DNA of 64,000 nucleotides from assembly GCF_014193675.1 (NCBI RefSeq), contig NZ_BLXZ01000007.1, positions 124,001 to 188,000 on the forward strand, read 5' to 3'. Below, one piece after another: positions 53,088-62,363 of this stretch. The stretch comes from Geomonas limicola (GTDB lineage: Bacteria; Desulfobacterota; Desulfuromonadia; Geobacterales; Geobacteraceae). The notes beneath the pieces were generated by a model. The model saw only the letters and a program-made list of their open reading frames with translations, was not told the origin of the DNA and ran no database searches. Each line of letters begins with the position of its first letter. Position 1 is the first letter of the stretch. A program made the translations under genes and the position numbers.

Positions 53088-53996
53088 CTAGAAGTCGTAC
53101 TTGACGCGTACCCCGGTCATCTCTTTGCTGACCGAGGGAAGGATCATCAGGTGATTGGCGGCCTTGCCGTCATCCTTGTGGAGTTTCAGGATGGCCTTGC
53201 TCATGAAGTACCCGATGGCGCCGCCGAAGAAGACGTCCGAGCTCCAGTGGGCATTGGAGTAGATCCGGGAGAGCCCGGTCAAGGCGGCAAGGCTGTAGGC
53301 AACCGGCGGGACCCAGGCGTGGTCCTTGTACTGTTCCGCGAAAACGGTGGCTATGGAGAACGAGGAAGCCGTGTGTCCCGAGCTGAAGGAAAGGTTTTTC
53401 ATGCTGATGCGGGGACCGTCCCAGGTGGTGGGAAGATCGCCGGTGCTCGGACGGTGGCGCTCGGCCAACACCTTGAGGCCGGAGGTGAGGAGTCCCGAAA
53501 GGGCGAAGCTTTCCAGGGCGAGCAGCGAGGTCTTGCGTGCCTTGCTGTCGTCAGCCAGGTACCCGTAGAGGTAAAACGAACCGACGGCGGGCAGGGTGTA
53601 GGCGCCGTTCCCCAGGTCGTTGCCGAGTATGGCAAATTTTGACGCTACCTGGCTTTGGTTATTCTGGGAAAAGTTCTTTATCTTCTGGTCCAGCAGCATC
53701 AAACTGCCGGTGGCACCTACCACGAGACCCAATTTAAGCCAGTCTTTTTTGTCCCAATTAAATGGCATCGTGACAATTTGGGCAGAGTCTGTCAGATAGC
53801 TCTTGATGTATTTCAGGTCGAGGTTGCTGGAACCGTCAGCTACACTGAGATCCGGATTTTCTTCCTGTGGCTCCGATGCTGGAAGGGGTGCTGAACTAGT
53901 TACCGGAACAGGATCATCTTGTGATGCTGCATGTGCTGATAGACAAGATACGGTACTGCTGAGTAAGACGAGTCCGGCTATGAGTTTCTTCAGCAT
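53088..53996 (-). CDS. exported PAP2-family phosphatase
   Basis: A 302-residue lipid-phosphatase-type protein. The signal peptide is 1-24 (IAGLVLLSSTVSCLSAHA). The acidic linker to about 60 is followed by membrane or barrel-like helices. The three PAP2 motifs are present: KVLAERHRPSTG (KxxxxxxRP), FSSGHTAS (SGH), and SRIYSNAHWSSDVFFG (SRxxxxxHxxxD) with catalytic His residues. Substrates of such enzymes include undecaprenyl pyrophosphate, phosphatidate and lipid A phosphates. A long AT-rich region precedes it; single-gene unit. Confidence 0.9.
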   Translation of the reverse strand: MLKKLIAGLVLLSSTVSCLSAHAASQDDPVPVTSSAPLPASEPQEENPDLSVADGSSNLDLKYIKSYLTDSAQIVTMPFNWDKKDWLKLGLVVGATGSLMLLDQKIKNFSQNNQSQVASKFAILGNDLGNGAYTLPAVGSFYLYGYLADDSKARKTSLLALESFALSGLLTSGLKVLAERHRPSTGDLPTTWDGPRISMKNLSFSSGHTASSFSIATVFAEQYKDHAWVPPVAYSLAALTGLSRIYSNAHWSSDVFFGGAIGYFMSKAILKLHKDDGKAANHLMILPSVSKEMTGVRVKYDF

Positions 53997-54497
53997 GCAG
54001 ATCTACTCCAATGATTAGGATTCACTTTCTCTTCGTAGTAACGTTCCACCGTCTCTTGTTTTAATGTTGCGGCATACTACTTCAGTGAAAATATAAAAAC
54101 AACACAAATACAGTTATTTACACCTAATCATTTATGTGATGCATGAACATTTCTGTAAGACCTGAGAGCTTTTTCCCGGAGTTTGTAGGCGTGCGGAGGA
54201 TGTCGGGACGGAGGATGCGGTAGGGGAAAGGGGGAGCGGGGCTCTATTTGGGAGCGCCGGCGGCGCCCAGAGTGTGCAACTGGCAAGCAGAAGGCCACCA
54301 GGGGCGCGCAGCCGGGAGCAAAACGCCCTTTATAATCGAGACCCGCTGTGCTAGTATCCGCAGGTTCTCTGAGGCTCCTCCCGGCCCGCCGTTGCCGACT
54401 TCCTGAACGGGAAGCATGGCGAGCGGAGCCGTCGGCAATCGTTATCTTCTTGCAAGCCAGCGCGTCAGGACCCTTGCTGGCTGTGCCGAGGTCGCAC
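53997..54497. other. divergent intergenic region between PAP2 and efflux operon
   Basis: About 500 nt. 54050-54165 is markedly AT-rich and should hold the PAP2 promoter (a possible TTGTTT-17-TAGTAT on the minus strand, weak). 54170-54480 is GC-rich with no start signal better than the GTG at 54498. An open frame runs through from 54348 in phase with the adaptor gene but has no ribosome site. Confidence 0.4.
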
Positions 54498-55739
54498 GTG
54501 AAAAAAATCGTGGCCATCGTGGTGGCGCTGGCGGTCCTGAGCGGCGCCGGATACTTCTTCCTGAAGCAGCCCCCCAAACCGCAGTACAAGACCCTCAGGA
54601 TCGAGCGGGGAAGCATCCTCTCCGCCGTTTCGGCGACCGGTACCCTCAATGCCGTGGTTACCGTCCAGGTCGGCACCCAGGTCTCGGGGACCCTCGCTAA
54701 GCTGTACGTGGACTACAACTCGCCGGTCAAAAAGGGGCAGCCTATTGCCCAGATCGACCCCGCGTTGCTCGGTGCCGCGGTGCAGCAGGCGACCGGCAAC
54801 GTCCTGAGCGCGGAGGCCAATCTGGCCAAGGCCCGGGTTACCCTGGCCGATGCCCAGCGTACCTTGTCCCGTAACAAGCAACTGCTCGAGCAGGGGATCG
54901 TCGCCCAAAGCGACCTGGATGCCGCCCAGACCGCCTACGATGCGGCGCAGGCCGGGGTGAGCGCGGCCCAGGCCTCTCTCGTCCAGACTAAGGGGGCGCT
55001 GAAGCAGGCGCAGACCAACCTCACCTATTCGACCATACGGTCGCCGGTGGACGGCATCGTGGTATCCCGCAGCGTCGACGTGGGCCAGACGGTCGCCGCC
55101 TCCTTTCAGACGCCGACACTCTTCACCATCGCCCAGGACCTCACCAAGATGCAGATCGATACCAGCGTCGACGAGTCGGACATAAGCCGCGTCAAGGTCG
55201 GTCAGCAGGCCACCTTCTCAGTCGATGCCTATCCCGACCAGCAGTTCGCCGGGACCGTGGTGCAGATCAGAAACGCCCCGGTCGTGAACCAAAACGTGGT
55301 GACCTACGTCACGGTGATCGCCGTGGACAACCGCGACCTGCGTCTCAAGCCCGGCATGACCGCGAACGTGTCGGTACAGACCCAGAAAAAAGAGGGGGTG
55401 CTGAAGCTCCCCAGTGCGGCCTTGCGCTTCAAACCGAAACTGGGGAAGGACGAGAAGCCCAGCGCGGGGCAAGCCCCTTTCACCGGAGCCGCAGCCGGTT
55501 CCAAGCAGGGTCCGGCCGCCGCCAGTTCCAGTCGCGACGCCCAAAAAAGGCCCACCCAGAAGGTCTATATCCTCAAGGGGCAGCAACCGGAGCCGGTTTT
55601 CGTGTCAACCGGGATCTCCGATGGCAGCTTCGTCGAATTGGTATCGGGATCTCTCAAAGAGGGTGACGAGGTGGTCGTCGAGCAGGTGAGCACCGCCAAG
55701 AAGTCCGGCATGGGGCCGCCCATGGGACCGAGGTTTTAG
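54498..55739 (+). CDS. MacA-like periplasmic adaptor (HlyD/RND membrane fusion protein)
   Basis: A 413-residue membrane fusion protein linking an inner-membrane ABC transporter to an outer-membrane channel. One N-terminal anchor helix (about 5-22, IVAIVVALAVLSGAGYFFL), lipoyl halves (GTLNAVVTVQVGTQVSG and IRSPVDGIVVSRSVDVGQTV), a coiled-coil hairpin with AxxxL heptads (about 105-175), beta-barrel, and a C-terminal membrane-proximal domain. A Ser/Ala/Lys-rich insert at about 325-350 is unusual. GTG 54498 follows CGAGGT by 5 nt; the longer in-frame version lacks a site. First gene of a four-gene efflux operon. Confidence 0.92.
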   Translation: MKKIVAIVVALAVLSGAGYFFLKQPPKPQYKTLRIERGSILSAVSATGTLNAVVTVQVGTQVSGTLAKLYVDYNSPVKKGQPIAQIDPALLGAAVQQATGNVLSAEANLAKARVTLADAQRTLSRNKQLLEQGIVAQSDLDAAQTAYDAAQAGVSAAQASLVQTKGALKQAQTNLTYSTIRSPVDGIVVSRSVDVGQTVAASFQTPTLFTIAQDLTKMQIDTSVDESDISRVKVGQQATFSVDAYPDQQFAGTVVQIRNAPVVNQNVVTYVTVIAVDNRDLRLKPGMTANVSVQTQKKEGVLKLPSAALRFKPKLGKDEKPSAGQAPFTGAAAGSKQGPAAASSSRDAQKRPTQKVYILKGQQPEPVFVSTGISDGSFVELVSGSLKEGDEVVVEQVSTAKKSGMGPPMGPRF

Positions 55740-56465
55740 ATGGCCGAGGTGGTCCGTCTCGAGGAGGTCGCCAAGGTCTACACCATGGGCGAGGAGAAGG
55801 TCGAAGCGCTCAGGGGGGTCTCCTTCAGCGTGGCTCCCGGGGAGTTCGTCTCGATCATGGGGGCCTCGGGGAGCGGCAAGTCGACCTGCATGAACATCCT
55901 TGGGTGCCTCGACGTACCGACGAGCGGGGCTTACCTTCTGGACGGGGTGAACGTGGGAGAGCTGTCGGGGAACCAGCTGGCCGAGGTGCGCAACAAGAAG
56001 CTCGGCTTCGTTTTCCAGGGGTTCAACCTGCTGGCGCGCACCACGGCGCGTGAGAACGTCGAGTTGCCGCTGGTCTACGCCCAGGTGCCGGCCGGTCGGC
56101 GCCGCGCGCTCGCCCAGGAGGCCCTGGCCAGGGTGGGGCTTGCCGGGCGCGAGGGGCACTTTCCGAACCAGCTCTCGGGTGGCCAGCAACAGCGGGTGGC
56201 CATCGCCCGGGCCCTGGTGAACCAGCCGTCCATCATCCTGGCCGACGAGCCGACCGGCAACCTCGATTCCACGACCACGGTCGAGATCATGGGGATCTTC
56301 CAGGAACTGAACCGCCAGGGGATAACCATCGTCATGGTGACCCACGAACCCGAGGTGGCCGCGTTCACCGGTCGGCAGATCGTCTTCCGGGACGGCTTAA
56401 TCGTGTCCGACACCCGCAGCGACAGGGCGACCCGTCCCGGGTCAGGGGAGGGCGAGGGATCATGA
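55740..56465 (+). CDS. MacB-like ABC transporter ATP-binding protein
   Basis: A 241-residue ATPase of the MacB/LolD class. Walker A is GASGSGKST, the Q-loop is FVFQGFNLL, the signature is LSGGQQQRVAIARAL, Walker B is IILADEPTGNLD, and the H-loop is VTHEPEVAAF. The start codon directly abuts the stop of the adaptor gene, and its end overlaps the permease gene by 4 nt. In E. coli MacB the ATPase and permease are one chain; here they are split. Confidence 0.96.
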   Translation: MAEVVRLEEVAKVYTMGEEKVEALRGVSFSVAPGEFVSIMGASGSGKSTCMNILGCLDVPTSGAYLLDGVNVGELSGNQLAEVRNKKLGFVFQGFNLLARTTARENVELPLVYAQVPAGRRRALAQEALARVGLAGREGHFPNQLSGGQQQRVAIARALVNQPSIILADEPTGNLDSTTTVEIMGIFQELNRQGITIVMVTHEPEVAAFTGRQIVFRDGLIVSDTRSDRATRPGSGEGEGS

Positions 56466-57691
56466 GCACCTTCCTGCAGAGCCTCCTCATCGCGCTTCGG
56501 GCGCTCCGGGTCAACAAGATGCGTGCCCTGCTCACCATGCTGGGGATCATCATCGGCATTGCGGCGGTCATCATCATGGTCGCCATCGGCTCGGGTGCCA
56601 GCAAGATGATCTCGGACCAGATCTCCAGTATCGGCAGCAACCTGCTCCTGGTGCTCCCGGGGTCCCTGACCAGCGGTGGCATGCGCAGCGGCACCGGCGG
56701 CGCCCAGAGCCTCACCTACGACGACGCCAAGGCGATCCGCACCGAGTGCCCCTCGGTGGCCGAGGTGGCACCGACCGTGCGCGGCTCCGCCCAGGTGGTC
56801 TACGGCAACCAGAACTGGTCCACCGTGGTACTCGGCGTCACTCCGGAAATCATCGCGGTCCGGGACTGGACCCTGGTCGCCGGTCGCAACATCTCCCAGT
56901 CCGACGTGGACGGCGCCTCGAAGAACTGCCTGGTCGGACAGACCGTTGCGGATAACCTGTTCGGTTCCGCCGACCCGATCGGAAAGATCATCCGGATCAA
57001 GAAGATCCCCTTCACGGTGGTCGGCCTCCTGGGGCGCAAGGGGCAGTCCCCGCAGGGGCAGGACCAGGACGACGTCATCTACGTACCGTTGCGCACGGCG
57101 CAGCGCAAGCTTTTGGGGAGCCAGTTCCCGAACGCGGTCGGGGCCATCATGATCGAGGCGCGCAGCGCCGATACGCTCAAAAAGGCCGAGGAAGAGGTGG
57201 TGGCGCTTTTGAACCAGCGGCACCGGGTGGGTCCCGGCCGGGAAGTCGACTACAGCATCCGGAACCTCTCCGAGCTCCTGGCGGTGTCCGAGCAGTCCAC
57301 CCGGGTCATGTCACTCTTACTCGGCGCGGTGGCCTCCATCTCCCTGGTAGTGGGCGGCATCGGCATCATGAACATCATGCTGGTATCGGTCACGGAGCGG
57401 ACCCGGGAAATCGGGATCAGGATCGCGATCGGCGCCAAGGAGCGGGACATCATGCTGCAGTTTCTCACCGAGGCGGTGCTCCTGACCACCTGTGGCGGGA
57501 TCATCGGCATGCTGCTGGGGGTGGGGGGCGCCCAACTGGTGGCCTCCATCGTCGGCTGGCCGACCCTCATCTCGGTACAGACCATCGCTATCGCCTTCGC
57601 TTTTTCCGCCGGCGTCGGGGTTTTCTTCGGTTTTTATCCGGCACGCAAGGCAGCGTCGCTCAACCCTATCGAGGCCCTGCGCTACGAGTAG
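56462..57691 (+). CDS. MacB-like ABC transporter permease
   Basis: A 409-residue type VII ABC permease. One N-terminal helix (ALLTMLGIIIGIAAVIIMVAIG), a large periplasmic MacB_PCD domain (about 45-270), and three C-terminal helices with SLVVGGIGIMNIMLVSVTERTREIGIRIAIGA, the coupling motif of the MacB/FtsX family, then TCGGIIGMLLGVGGA and the end LNPIEALRYE. It acts by mechanotransmission on the periplasmic adaptor. Coupled to the ATPase gene by ATGA overlap. Confidence 0.95.
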   Translation: MSTFLQSLLIALRALRVNKMRALLTMLGIIIGIAAVIIMVAIGSGASKMISDQISSIGSNLLLVLPGSLTSGGMRSGTGGAQSLTYDDAKAIRTECPSVAEVAPTVRGSAQVVYGNQNWSTVVLGVTPEIIAVRDWTLVAGRNISQSDVDGASKNCLVGQTVADNLFGSADPIGKIIRIKKIPFTVVGLLGRKGQSPQGQDQDDVIYVPLRTAQRKLLGSQFPNAVGAIMIEARSADTLKKAEEEVVALLNQRHRVGPGREVDYSIRNLSELLAVSEQSTRVMSLLLGAVASISLVVGGIGIMNIMLVSVTERTREIGIRIAIGAKERDIMLQFLTEAVLLTTCGGIIGMLLGVGGAQLVASIVGWPTLISVQTIAIAFAFSAGVGVFFGFYPARKAASLNPIEALRYE

Positions 57692-57712
57692 GGGCTTTTG
57701 AGGAAAGGATCC

Positions 57713-59200
57713 ATGATGACCATGACACGCATCGCGGCGGGGGTACTGGCAGGCTCACTCTTCATGGGGCTGGCCCTGCCGGTCTGCGCCGAACCCGCAC
57801 CGGTCCGGCTTACCCTGAACGACGCCGTCCGTCTGAGCTTCCAGCGTAACCTCGACCTCAAGGTCGAGCTCTACAATCCCGCCCAGGCCCAGGCCGACAT
57901 CTACCGTGCCCTCGGGATCTACGACCCTGCGCTGAACCTCTCGGTGAACTACAGCCGGTCCTCCACGACCGAGACCTTTTTCTTCACGCCGATCAACATC
58001 GACACCTTCACCGCCAGCGCCGGCGTGAGCGAGCTGCTCCCCACCGGCGGCACGCTCGGGGTGAACGCCAGTTCCGGCTGGATCAGCAACTCGAACAGTT
58101 ACTACAACAACGGGCTCACGCTGAACGCCAGCCAGCCCCTGCTGCGCAACTTCGGCCGCGAGAACACCGAACTCACTATCCAGGTCGCCCGGTTCGGCAA
58201 AGAGGGGTCCTTGGCCCGTTACCAGACCAAGCTCACCGACACCGTGGCCCAGGTCCGTAATGACTATTTCAGGCTCTACAACCTGCGCGAGGTTTTGCAG
58301 GTCAAGCGGACCTCGCTCGCCCTCGCCAACAAGATTCTCGAGGAGACCCGGGGGAGGGTGAAGGCCGGTGTGCTGCCGGCCATGGAGATCCTCAACGCCG
58401 AGTTCAGCGCAGCGGCCCGGGAAAAGGACGTCATCGATGCCGAGCGGGCGGTGCGGGACCAGGTCGACGTGCTGCGCCAGAGCCTGCAACTGGAGGGTGG
58501 CGGCGACATCGAGACTTCCGAGCCCCCCATCCGGGAGTTCATCACCATAGCCGAGGGGGAGGCGCTTACCCGGGCACTTGCCAGCCGTCCCGAACTCGCC
58601 GCCCAGCGGGTGACCCTGCAGGTTGACGAGCTGCAGCGCCGGGTCGCCAGGAACCGCACCCTGCCGGACCTTTCGGTGAACGCCAACTTCGGCTTCCAGG
58701 GGTACGATCCCCGTTTCCTCGGCGCCTACGAGAGAACCGCCAAGGCCGACTTCCCCACCTGGGGGATCGGGCTGCAGTTCAGCTATCCGATCGGCAACCG
58801 TGCCGCGGAGAACGACTACATCAAGAGTAAGCTCGCGCTCGAACAGGCCCAGACCCAGTTGCGCAACCTCGAATCGGGGGTGGTGAACGAGGTCCGGGCT
58901 GCCCTGCGCCTGGTCGATACCAGCTTCCGGCAGATCGAGGTCACCTCGCGCGGTACCGCCTACGCCGAAGAACGCCTGCGGGCCTTCCGGACCAAGAACG
59001 CCGTGGGGCTCGCCACCACCAAGGACGTCTTCGACGTGGAGAACGACCTGGTCAATGCGAAGGCGAGCCAGATCCAGGCGCTGGTCGATTACAACAATGC
59101 CCTGACTACCTTGTGGCGGGTGACCGGGGAGTTGTTGGAGCGCCAAGGGATCAAGGTAAGCGCAGCCCAGGCAGAGGAACTCTACGACAGCGCGCGCTAG
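57713..59200 (+). CDS. TolC-family outer-membrane efflux channel
   Basis: A 495-residue outer-membrane factor. The signal peptide ends near LPVCAEP; Cys may be internal rather than lipidated. Two TolC repeats with long coiled coils are visible: LTLNDAVRLSFQRNLDLKVE near the start, DTVAQVRNDYFRLYNLREVLQVK, and in the second half RAALRLVDTSFRQIEVTSRGTAYAEERLRAFRTKNAVG. It completes a MacA-MacB-TolC tripartite set. ATG 57713 follows AGGAAAGGA closely; 57716 or 57722 are alternatives. 22 nt from the permease stop. Confidence 0.9.
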   Translation: MMTMTRIAAGVLAGSLFMGLALPVCAEPAPVRLTLNDAVRLSFQRNLDLKVELYNPAQAQADIYRALGIYDPALNLSVNYSRSSTTETFFFTPINIDTFTASAGVSELLPTGGTLGVNASSGWISNSNSYYNNGLTLNASQPLLRNFGRENTELTIQVARFGKEGSLARYQTKLTDTVAQVRNDYFRLYNLREVLQVKRTSLALANKILEETRGRVKAGVLPAMEILNAEFSAAAREKDVIDAERAVRDQVDVLRQSLQLEGGGDIETSEPPIREFITIAEGEALTRALASRPELAAQRVTLQVDELQRRVARNRTLPDLSVNANFGFQGYDPRFLGAYERTAKADFPTWGIGLQFSYPIGNRAAENDYIKSKLALEQAQTQLRNLESGVVNEVRAALRLVDTSFRQIEVTSRGTAYAEERLRAFRTKNAVGLATTKDVFDVENDLVNAKASQIQALVDYNNALTTLWRVTGELLERQGIKVSAAQAEELYDSAR

Positions 59201-59365
59201 GTTGATGCGCCGGGTCGCCTGCGGTACCTCATGATAGGGCGCGTTGTTTCCCTGTCATAACTTCCTGCCGCGCTGACAGACGGCGAAAAAACGAGGCACA
59301 CCTTTGCCTCCCTCCCGAACCACGCTACAATTAGCGCGGCGCAATGCTGGTGAGAGGGAGGGGAT

Positions 59366-59623
59366 ATGTCAGTCATTCGTTACGAGCACGTCCACCAGTA
59401 CAAGATCGACCTGAGCCAGGCCAAATCCATCGACGACTGCATCACCATCTTTGAGGCTGCCGTCGCCCTGTTCAAGCGCTGGGAGGCCAAGGGGGTACAG
59501 TTGGATGCCCACGGCATCGGCAGCAGCTACGCGATCTTTTATACCTACGACGAGCAGGTAGCCCGGGAGGAAGGCTTCGAGAGAATCCGCACCGAATCGG
59601 GGAACCCGCTCCCCCGCCGTTGA
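59366..59623 (+). CDS. small hypothetical protein
   Basis: An 85-residue soluble protein: an N-terminal strand (IRYEHVHQYKIDLSQ), a helix (SIDDCITIFEAAVALFKRW), and VQLDAHGIGSSYAIFYTYDEQVAREEGFERI. No motif I recognise. The GAGGGAGGGG stretch before the ATG is a good ribosome site and composition is coding-like, so the gene is probably real. It lies alone between the efflux operon and the tcdA gene. Confidence 0.65.
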   Translation: MSVIRYEHVHQYKIDLSQAKSIDDCITIFEAAVALFKRWEAKGVQLDAHGIGSSYAIFYTYDEQVAREEGFERIRTESGNPLPRR

Positions 59624-59944
59624 CGCCCCGACTCTCCTGATCGAGTCGCGGGTCCTGCCGAGTCAGCCCTTAATTACCTGCGGAAGTTTCCCGTAAAACC
59701 ACCATCAAAGCGATACTGTAGCCTCCTTTTGAGCTGTGCCGTCTCTACGGCAGCAGGTTCCGGTGCGGCGGTCAACTGCCGGGCCACCTCCCTTCCGGTG
59801 GGGCCTCTGCATGGGGGCGAGGACGGGGAAAACTTTTACTTTTAATGTGAGGGGCCGCTGTGCCATACTTTCTGCTGCCGAGCGACCCTGGCCCTAGGCT
59901 GGAGCGTACCGGCCCGTCAACTGCCACTTCTACAAAGGATCGAC
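59624..59944. other. intergenic stretch, no gene seen
   Basis: About 320 nt. It has a small hairpin TGCCGTCTCTACGGCA near 59738-59753 and otherwise nothing I can name. The promoter of the downstream tcdA gene is presumably here but I could not place it. Confidence 0.4.
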
Positions 59945-60733
59945 ATGTCAACGTTGCACCGTTTTTCACGAACCGAACTTCTGGTCGGCACGGCCGGCCT
60001 CAACCAGCTGCAGGCAGCCAGCGTCGCCATTTTCGGCTTGGGAGGAGTCGGCAGCTACGCCGCCGAGGCCCTCTGCAGGGCCGGTATCGGTCGCCTGGTC
60101 CTCGTCGACTTCGACGACATCTGCCTCACCAACGTCAATCGCCAGTTGCACGCCATGGATGGTACGGTCGGCAAGGCCAAGGTGCAGGTCATGGCCGAGC
60201 GGCTGAGACTCATCAACCCGCAGGCCGAAATCGTGCCGTTTCAGGACTTCTACGCCGCGGAGAACAGCGAGTTCCTCCTGGGGGACCGCTACGACTACGT
60301 GGTGGACGCCATCGACCACATCACCAGCAAGCTGCACCTGATAAAAACCTGCCGTGAGCGGGAGATTCCGATCATCTCCAGCATGGGAGCAGCAGCCAAG
60401 CTCGACCCGACCCAGATCAAGGTCGCCGACATCTCCCAGACCACCAAGTGCCGGATGGCGCGTTCGGTCCGGAAGCTGCTCAAAAAACAGGGGATCACCC
60501 AGGATGTCAAAGTGGTTTACTCGACGGAAGAGTACCGGGAACAGCAGATCAAGGATGGCGGCTGCAAGGGGAACTGCATCTGCCCGAACAAGGACGACCA
60601 GCGGTTTTCCTGCGAGCACCGCCGGGTAATCCTGGGGAGCGTCTCGTTCATCCCGTCTATCTTCGGGCTTACCATGGCAGGTGTGGTGGTGAACGATCTT
60701 TTGGCCGGCGGGGCGAGCAGCGGCGGGAAATAA
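59945..60733 (+). CDS. tcdA: tRNA threonylcarbamoyladenosine dehydratase (TcdA/CsdL)
   Basis: A 262-residue E1-like (ThiF/MoeB superfamily) enzyme that cyclises t6A37 to ct6A in tRNAs using ATP. The Rossmann motif is AIFGLGGVGSYAAEALCRAG; then LVLVDFDDICLTNVNRQ, DAIDHITSKLHLI, and the family-specific CRMARSVRKLLKK. Cys-rich CKGNCICPN is as in TcdA orthologues. Length matches E. coli TcdA (268). It ends 35 nt before a symmetric terminator shared with a convergent gene. Confidence 0.92.
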   Translation: MSTLHRFSRTELLVGTAGLNQLQAASVAIFGLGGVGSYAAEALCRAGIGRLVLVDFDDICLTNVNRQLHAMDGTVGKAKVQVMAERLRLINPQAEIVPFQDFYAAENSEFLLGDRYDYVVDAIDHITSKLHLIKTCREREIPIISSMGAAAKLDPTQIKVADISQTTKCRMARSVRKLLKKQGITQDVKVVYSTEEYREQQIKDGGCKGNCICPNKDDQRFSCEHRRVILGSVSFIPSIFGLTMAGVVVNDLLAGGASSGGK

Positions 60734-60767
60734 CCGTCGCCGCACCGGTCCTGGGGCAGCGCACACG

Positions 60768-60804
60768 AAAAAAGGGGATCTCCTGACGGGGATCCCCTTT
60801 TTTT
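60768..60804. terminator. bidirectional terminator between tcdA and the zinc-ribbon gene
   Basis: AAAAAAGGGGATC/GATCCCCTTTTTT stem with a T-run on both strands between two convergent genes. Confidence 0.92.
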
Positions 60805-60828
60805 GTCGCAATTGGGGTGTGGTGTGGG

Positions 60829-61779
60829 CTACATCACCAGGGGGCGCAGGAGTTTCAGCTTGACGCTCGCGCTGGTCAGCTCCTCCCGCATTTTACCCGG
60901 CAGGCTGGTTTTGAAATCCCGGATCGCCTTGTTGTATTCCTGTTCGATCTTGGCGCTGTTGTCGTTGAAGGCCTGCAGCGAATTGCCTGGTGTCTGCACC
61001 TGGCCGTGCCACTTGTCGTACACCGTCCTTAACTTGCCGAGAGCCGGGGTGCAGTCGCCGAAGGATTCCGGCGCCTTGCCAAGCTTGCCCATGGCCTGGT
61101 CGAGTTTACTTTCCACAAGCCCAAAGCCCCGCTCGTCATCGATGCTCAGCCGTGGCGTGTAGGACTGCCCGGCATCCTGGCGCTGTTTCCATTCGGTAGC
61201 CATCCTGACGCCGGTCTTCTGGGCGCGCTCGATGCCTGCCTGCAGGCAGAAGGCGGCCAGGGCGTAGTTCTTGGCGTATTTCTTCTCAGCTTCCATCTTG
61301 AAGTAGTAGAAGGTCCCCCCGACTCCCAGCGCGATGATGACCGCCAGGGCGATGGCAAGCTGCAGCGTCTTCGGCATGCCGGCCCCTTTGCGGGCGGGAC
61401 CCTTGACGGCTTCGGGGTGCAGCGCGGCGTCCAGGCTCGGCAGCTGAACCGCGCGTTTTTGTCGCGCGGGCAACGGGCTGAAGGAGAGGGAGAGCTTTTT
61501 ACTTTGGCGCCGGGCTTTGCGTTTCCCTACCTGGGCGACCAGGAAATCGGGGAAGCAGGCACCGCAGGTCTGGCAGTGCAGGTGCGGACCGAGTTCCGCG
61601 CCGCAGACCGCGCAGGAAACGTTACCGGTCCGGTGCAGGGCCCTGCTGCCGAAGGACTCCCGGTAGATGTTCAACTTGACGTTGCAAGCGGGGCAGGGTG
61701 CGACGGTTCCCGCTTCCGGAATTTCCTCCGGGACGTCCATTTCGATTTCAGCTTGGCATTTGGGGCAGGTGCACTTCAT
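60829..61779 (-). CDS. zinc-ribbon membrane protein of unknown function
   Basis: A 316-residue protein. Two N-terminal zinc ribbons: CPKC...CPAC (residues 4-32, MJ0042-like) and CAVCGAEL...CQTCGACF (56-75). A basic linker is followed by one membrane helix (about 142-164, LAIALAVIIALGVGGTFYYF). The C-terminal 150 residues are helical and outside or periplasmic (RMATEWKQRQDAGQ, then YNKAIRDFKTSLPGKMREEL). Family unknown. It lies 53 nt downstream of a pseudopilin gene on the same strand, so they may form an operon. Confidence 0.75.
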   Translation of the reverse strand: MKCTCPKCQAEIEMDVPEEIPEAGTVAPCPACNVKLNIYRESFGSRALHRTGNVSCAVCGAELGPHLHCQTCGACFPDFLVAQVGKRKARRQSKKLSLSFSPLPARQKRAVQLPSLDAALHPEAVKGPARKGAGMPKTLQLAIALAVIIALGVGGTFYYFKMEAEKKYAKNYALAAFCLQAGIERAQKTGVRMATEWKQRQDAGQSYTPRLSIDDERGFGLVESKLDQAMGKLGKAPESFGDCTPALGKLRTVYDKWHGQVQTPGNSLQAFNDNSAKIEQEYNKAIRDFKTSLPGKMREELTSASVKLKLLRPLVM

Positions 61780-61832
61780 ATCGGGTACCTTTTGTCAAAA
61801 GGATCTGTTTGAACGTGTAGACCAAGAGCAGG

Positions 61833-62363
61833 TTAGGGGACAAAGTCGCTTGCCACACCTACCCAGCCCCCCTCGCTGACGCGCACGATGTTGTCCAGGG
61901 AAACCAGGTCCGTTGCATCGGGGCTGGTGTGTCCGTCCGGACCCTTGCTGTAGAGGTCAAAGTCGTCGCTGAGGGATTTCCCTGCGATGTTGAACGGCCC
62001 GGTAACCTCCGCGTCGTTGGGGTCGGGGTAGGGGGCGAGGGGCGGGTGATAGACATACAGGGTACCCCAGGGATCCTTCATGGTCCCCAGGTTCAGAGCC
62101 TGAAGGTCGGTGGGGTAGGTACCTGCATGATCGAGCGTGTAGGCACTGATACTCTTCTCGATGCTGCGGATCTCCTCCATGGCCCGGACGTTTTGTACCT
62201 TAATCTTTATCTGGGCATAGGCTGGAAAGATCATGATGGCGAGTGCGGCCAGGATGATACAGACCATCAGCAACTCAACTAGCGTAAAACCGCGTTGGTC
62301 ACTAACTGCCCAGCTCACTCTTCTTGCCGATTCAGCTGCTGTGCTGATGTTAGGATCGGTCAT
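61833..62363 (-). CDS. type II secretion pseudopilin GspG-like / type IV pilin-like protein
   Basis: A 176-residue prepilin. The processing site is QRG-FTLVELLMV, with Glu5 of the mature protein present. The leader of 25 residues is longer than the usual 6-12. The mature body matches GspG: ALNLGTMKDPWGTLYVYHPP, then the calcium-loop-like DDFDLYSKGPDGHTS. No other T2SS or pilus genes are adjacent, so it is an orphan pseudopilin; the neighbour downstream is a zinc-ribbon membrane protein. The start choice is open, because a later start would shorten the leader. Confidence 0.85.
   Translation of the reverse strand: MTDPNISTAAESARRVSWAVSDQRGFTLVELLMVCIILAALAIMIFPAYAQIKIKVQNVRAMEEIRSIEKSISAYTLDHAGTYPTDLQALNLGTMKDPWGTLYVYHPPLAPYPDPNDAEVTGPFNIAGKSLSDDFDLYSKGPDGHTSPDATDLVSLDNIVRVSEGGWVGVASDFVP

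Noticed and set aside
54348-54497. Extended N-terminus for the efflux adaptor
   Set aside because: The extra 50 residues are Arg/Pro-rich with no ribosome site; the GTG at 54498 has one and places the membrane anchor at the N-terminus.
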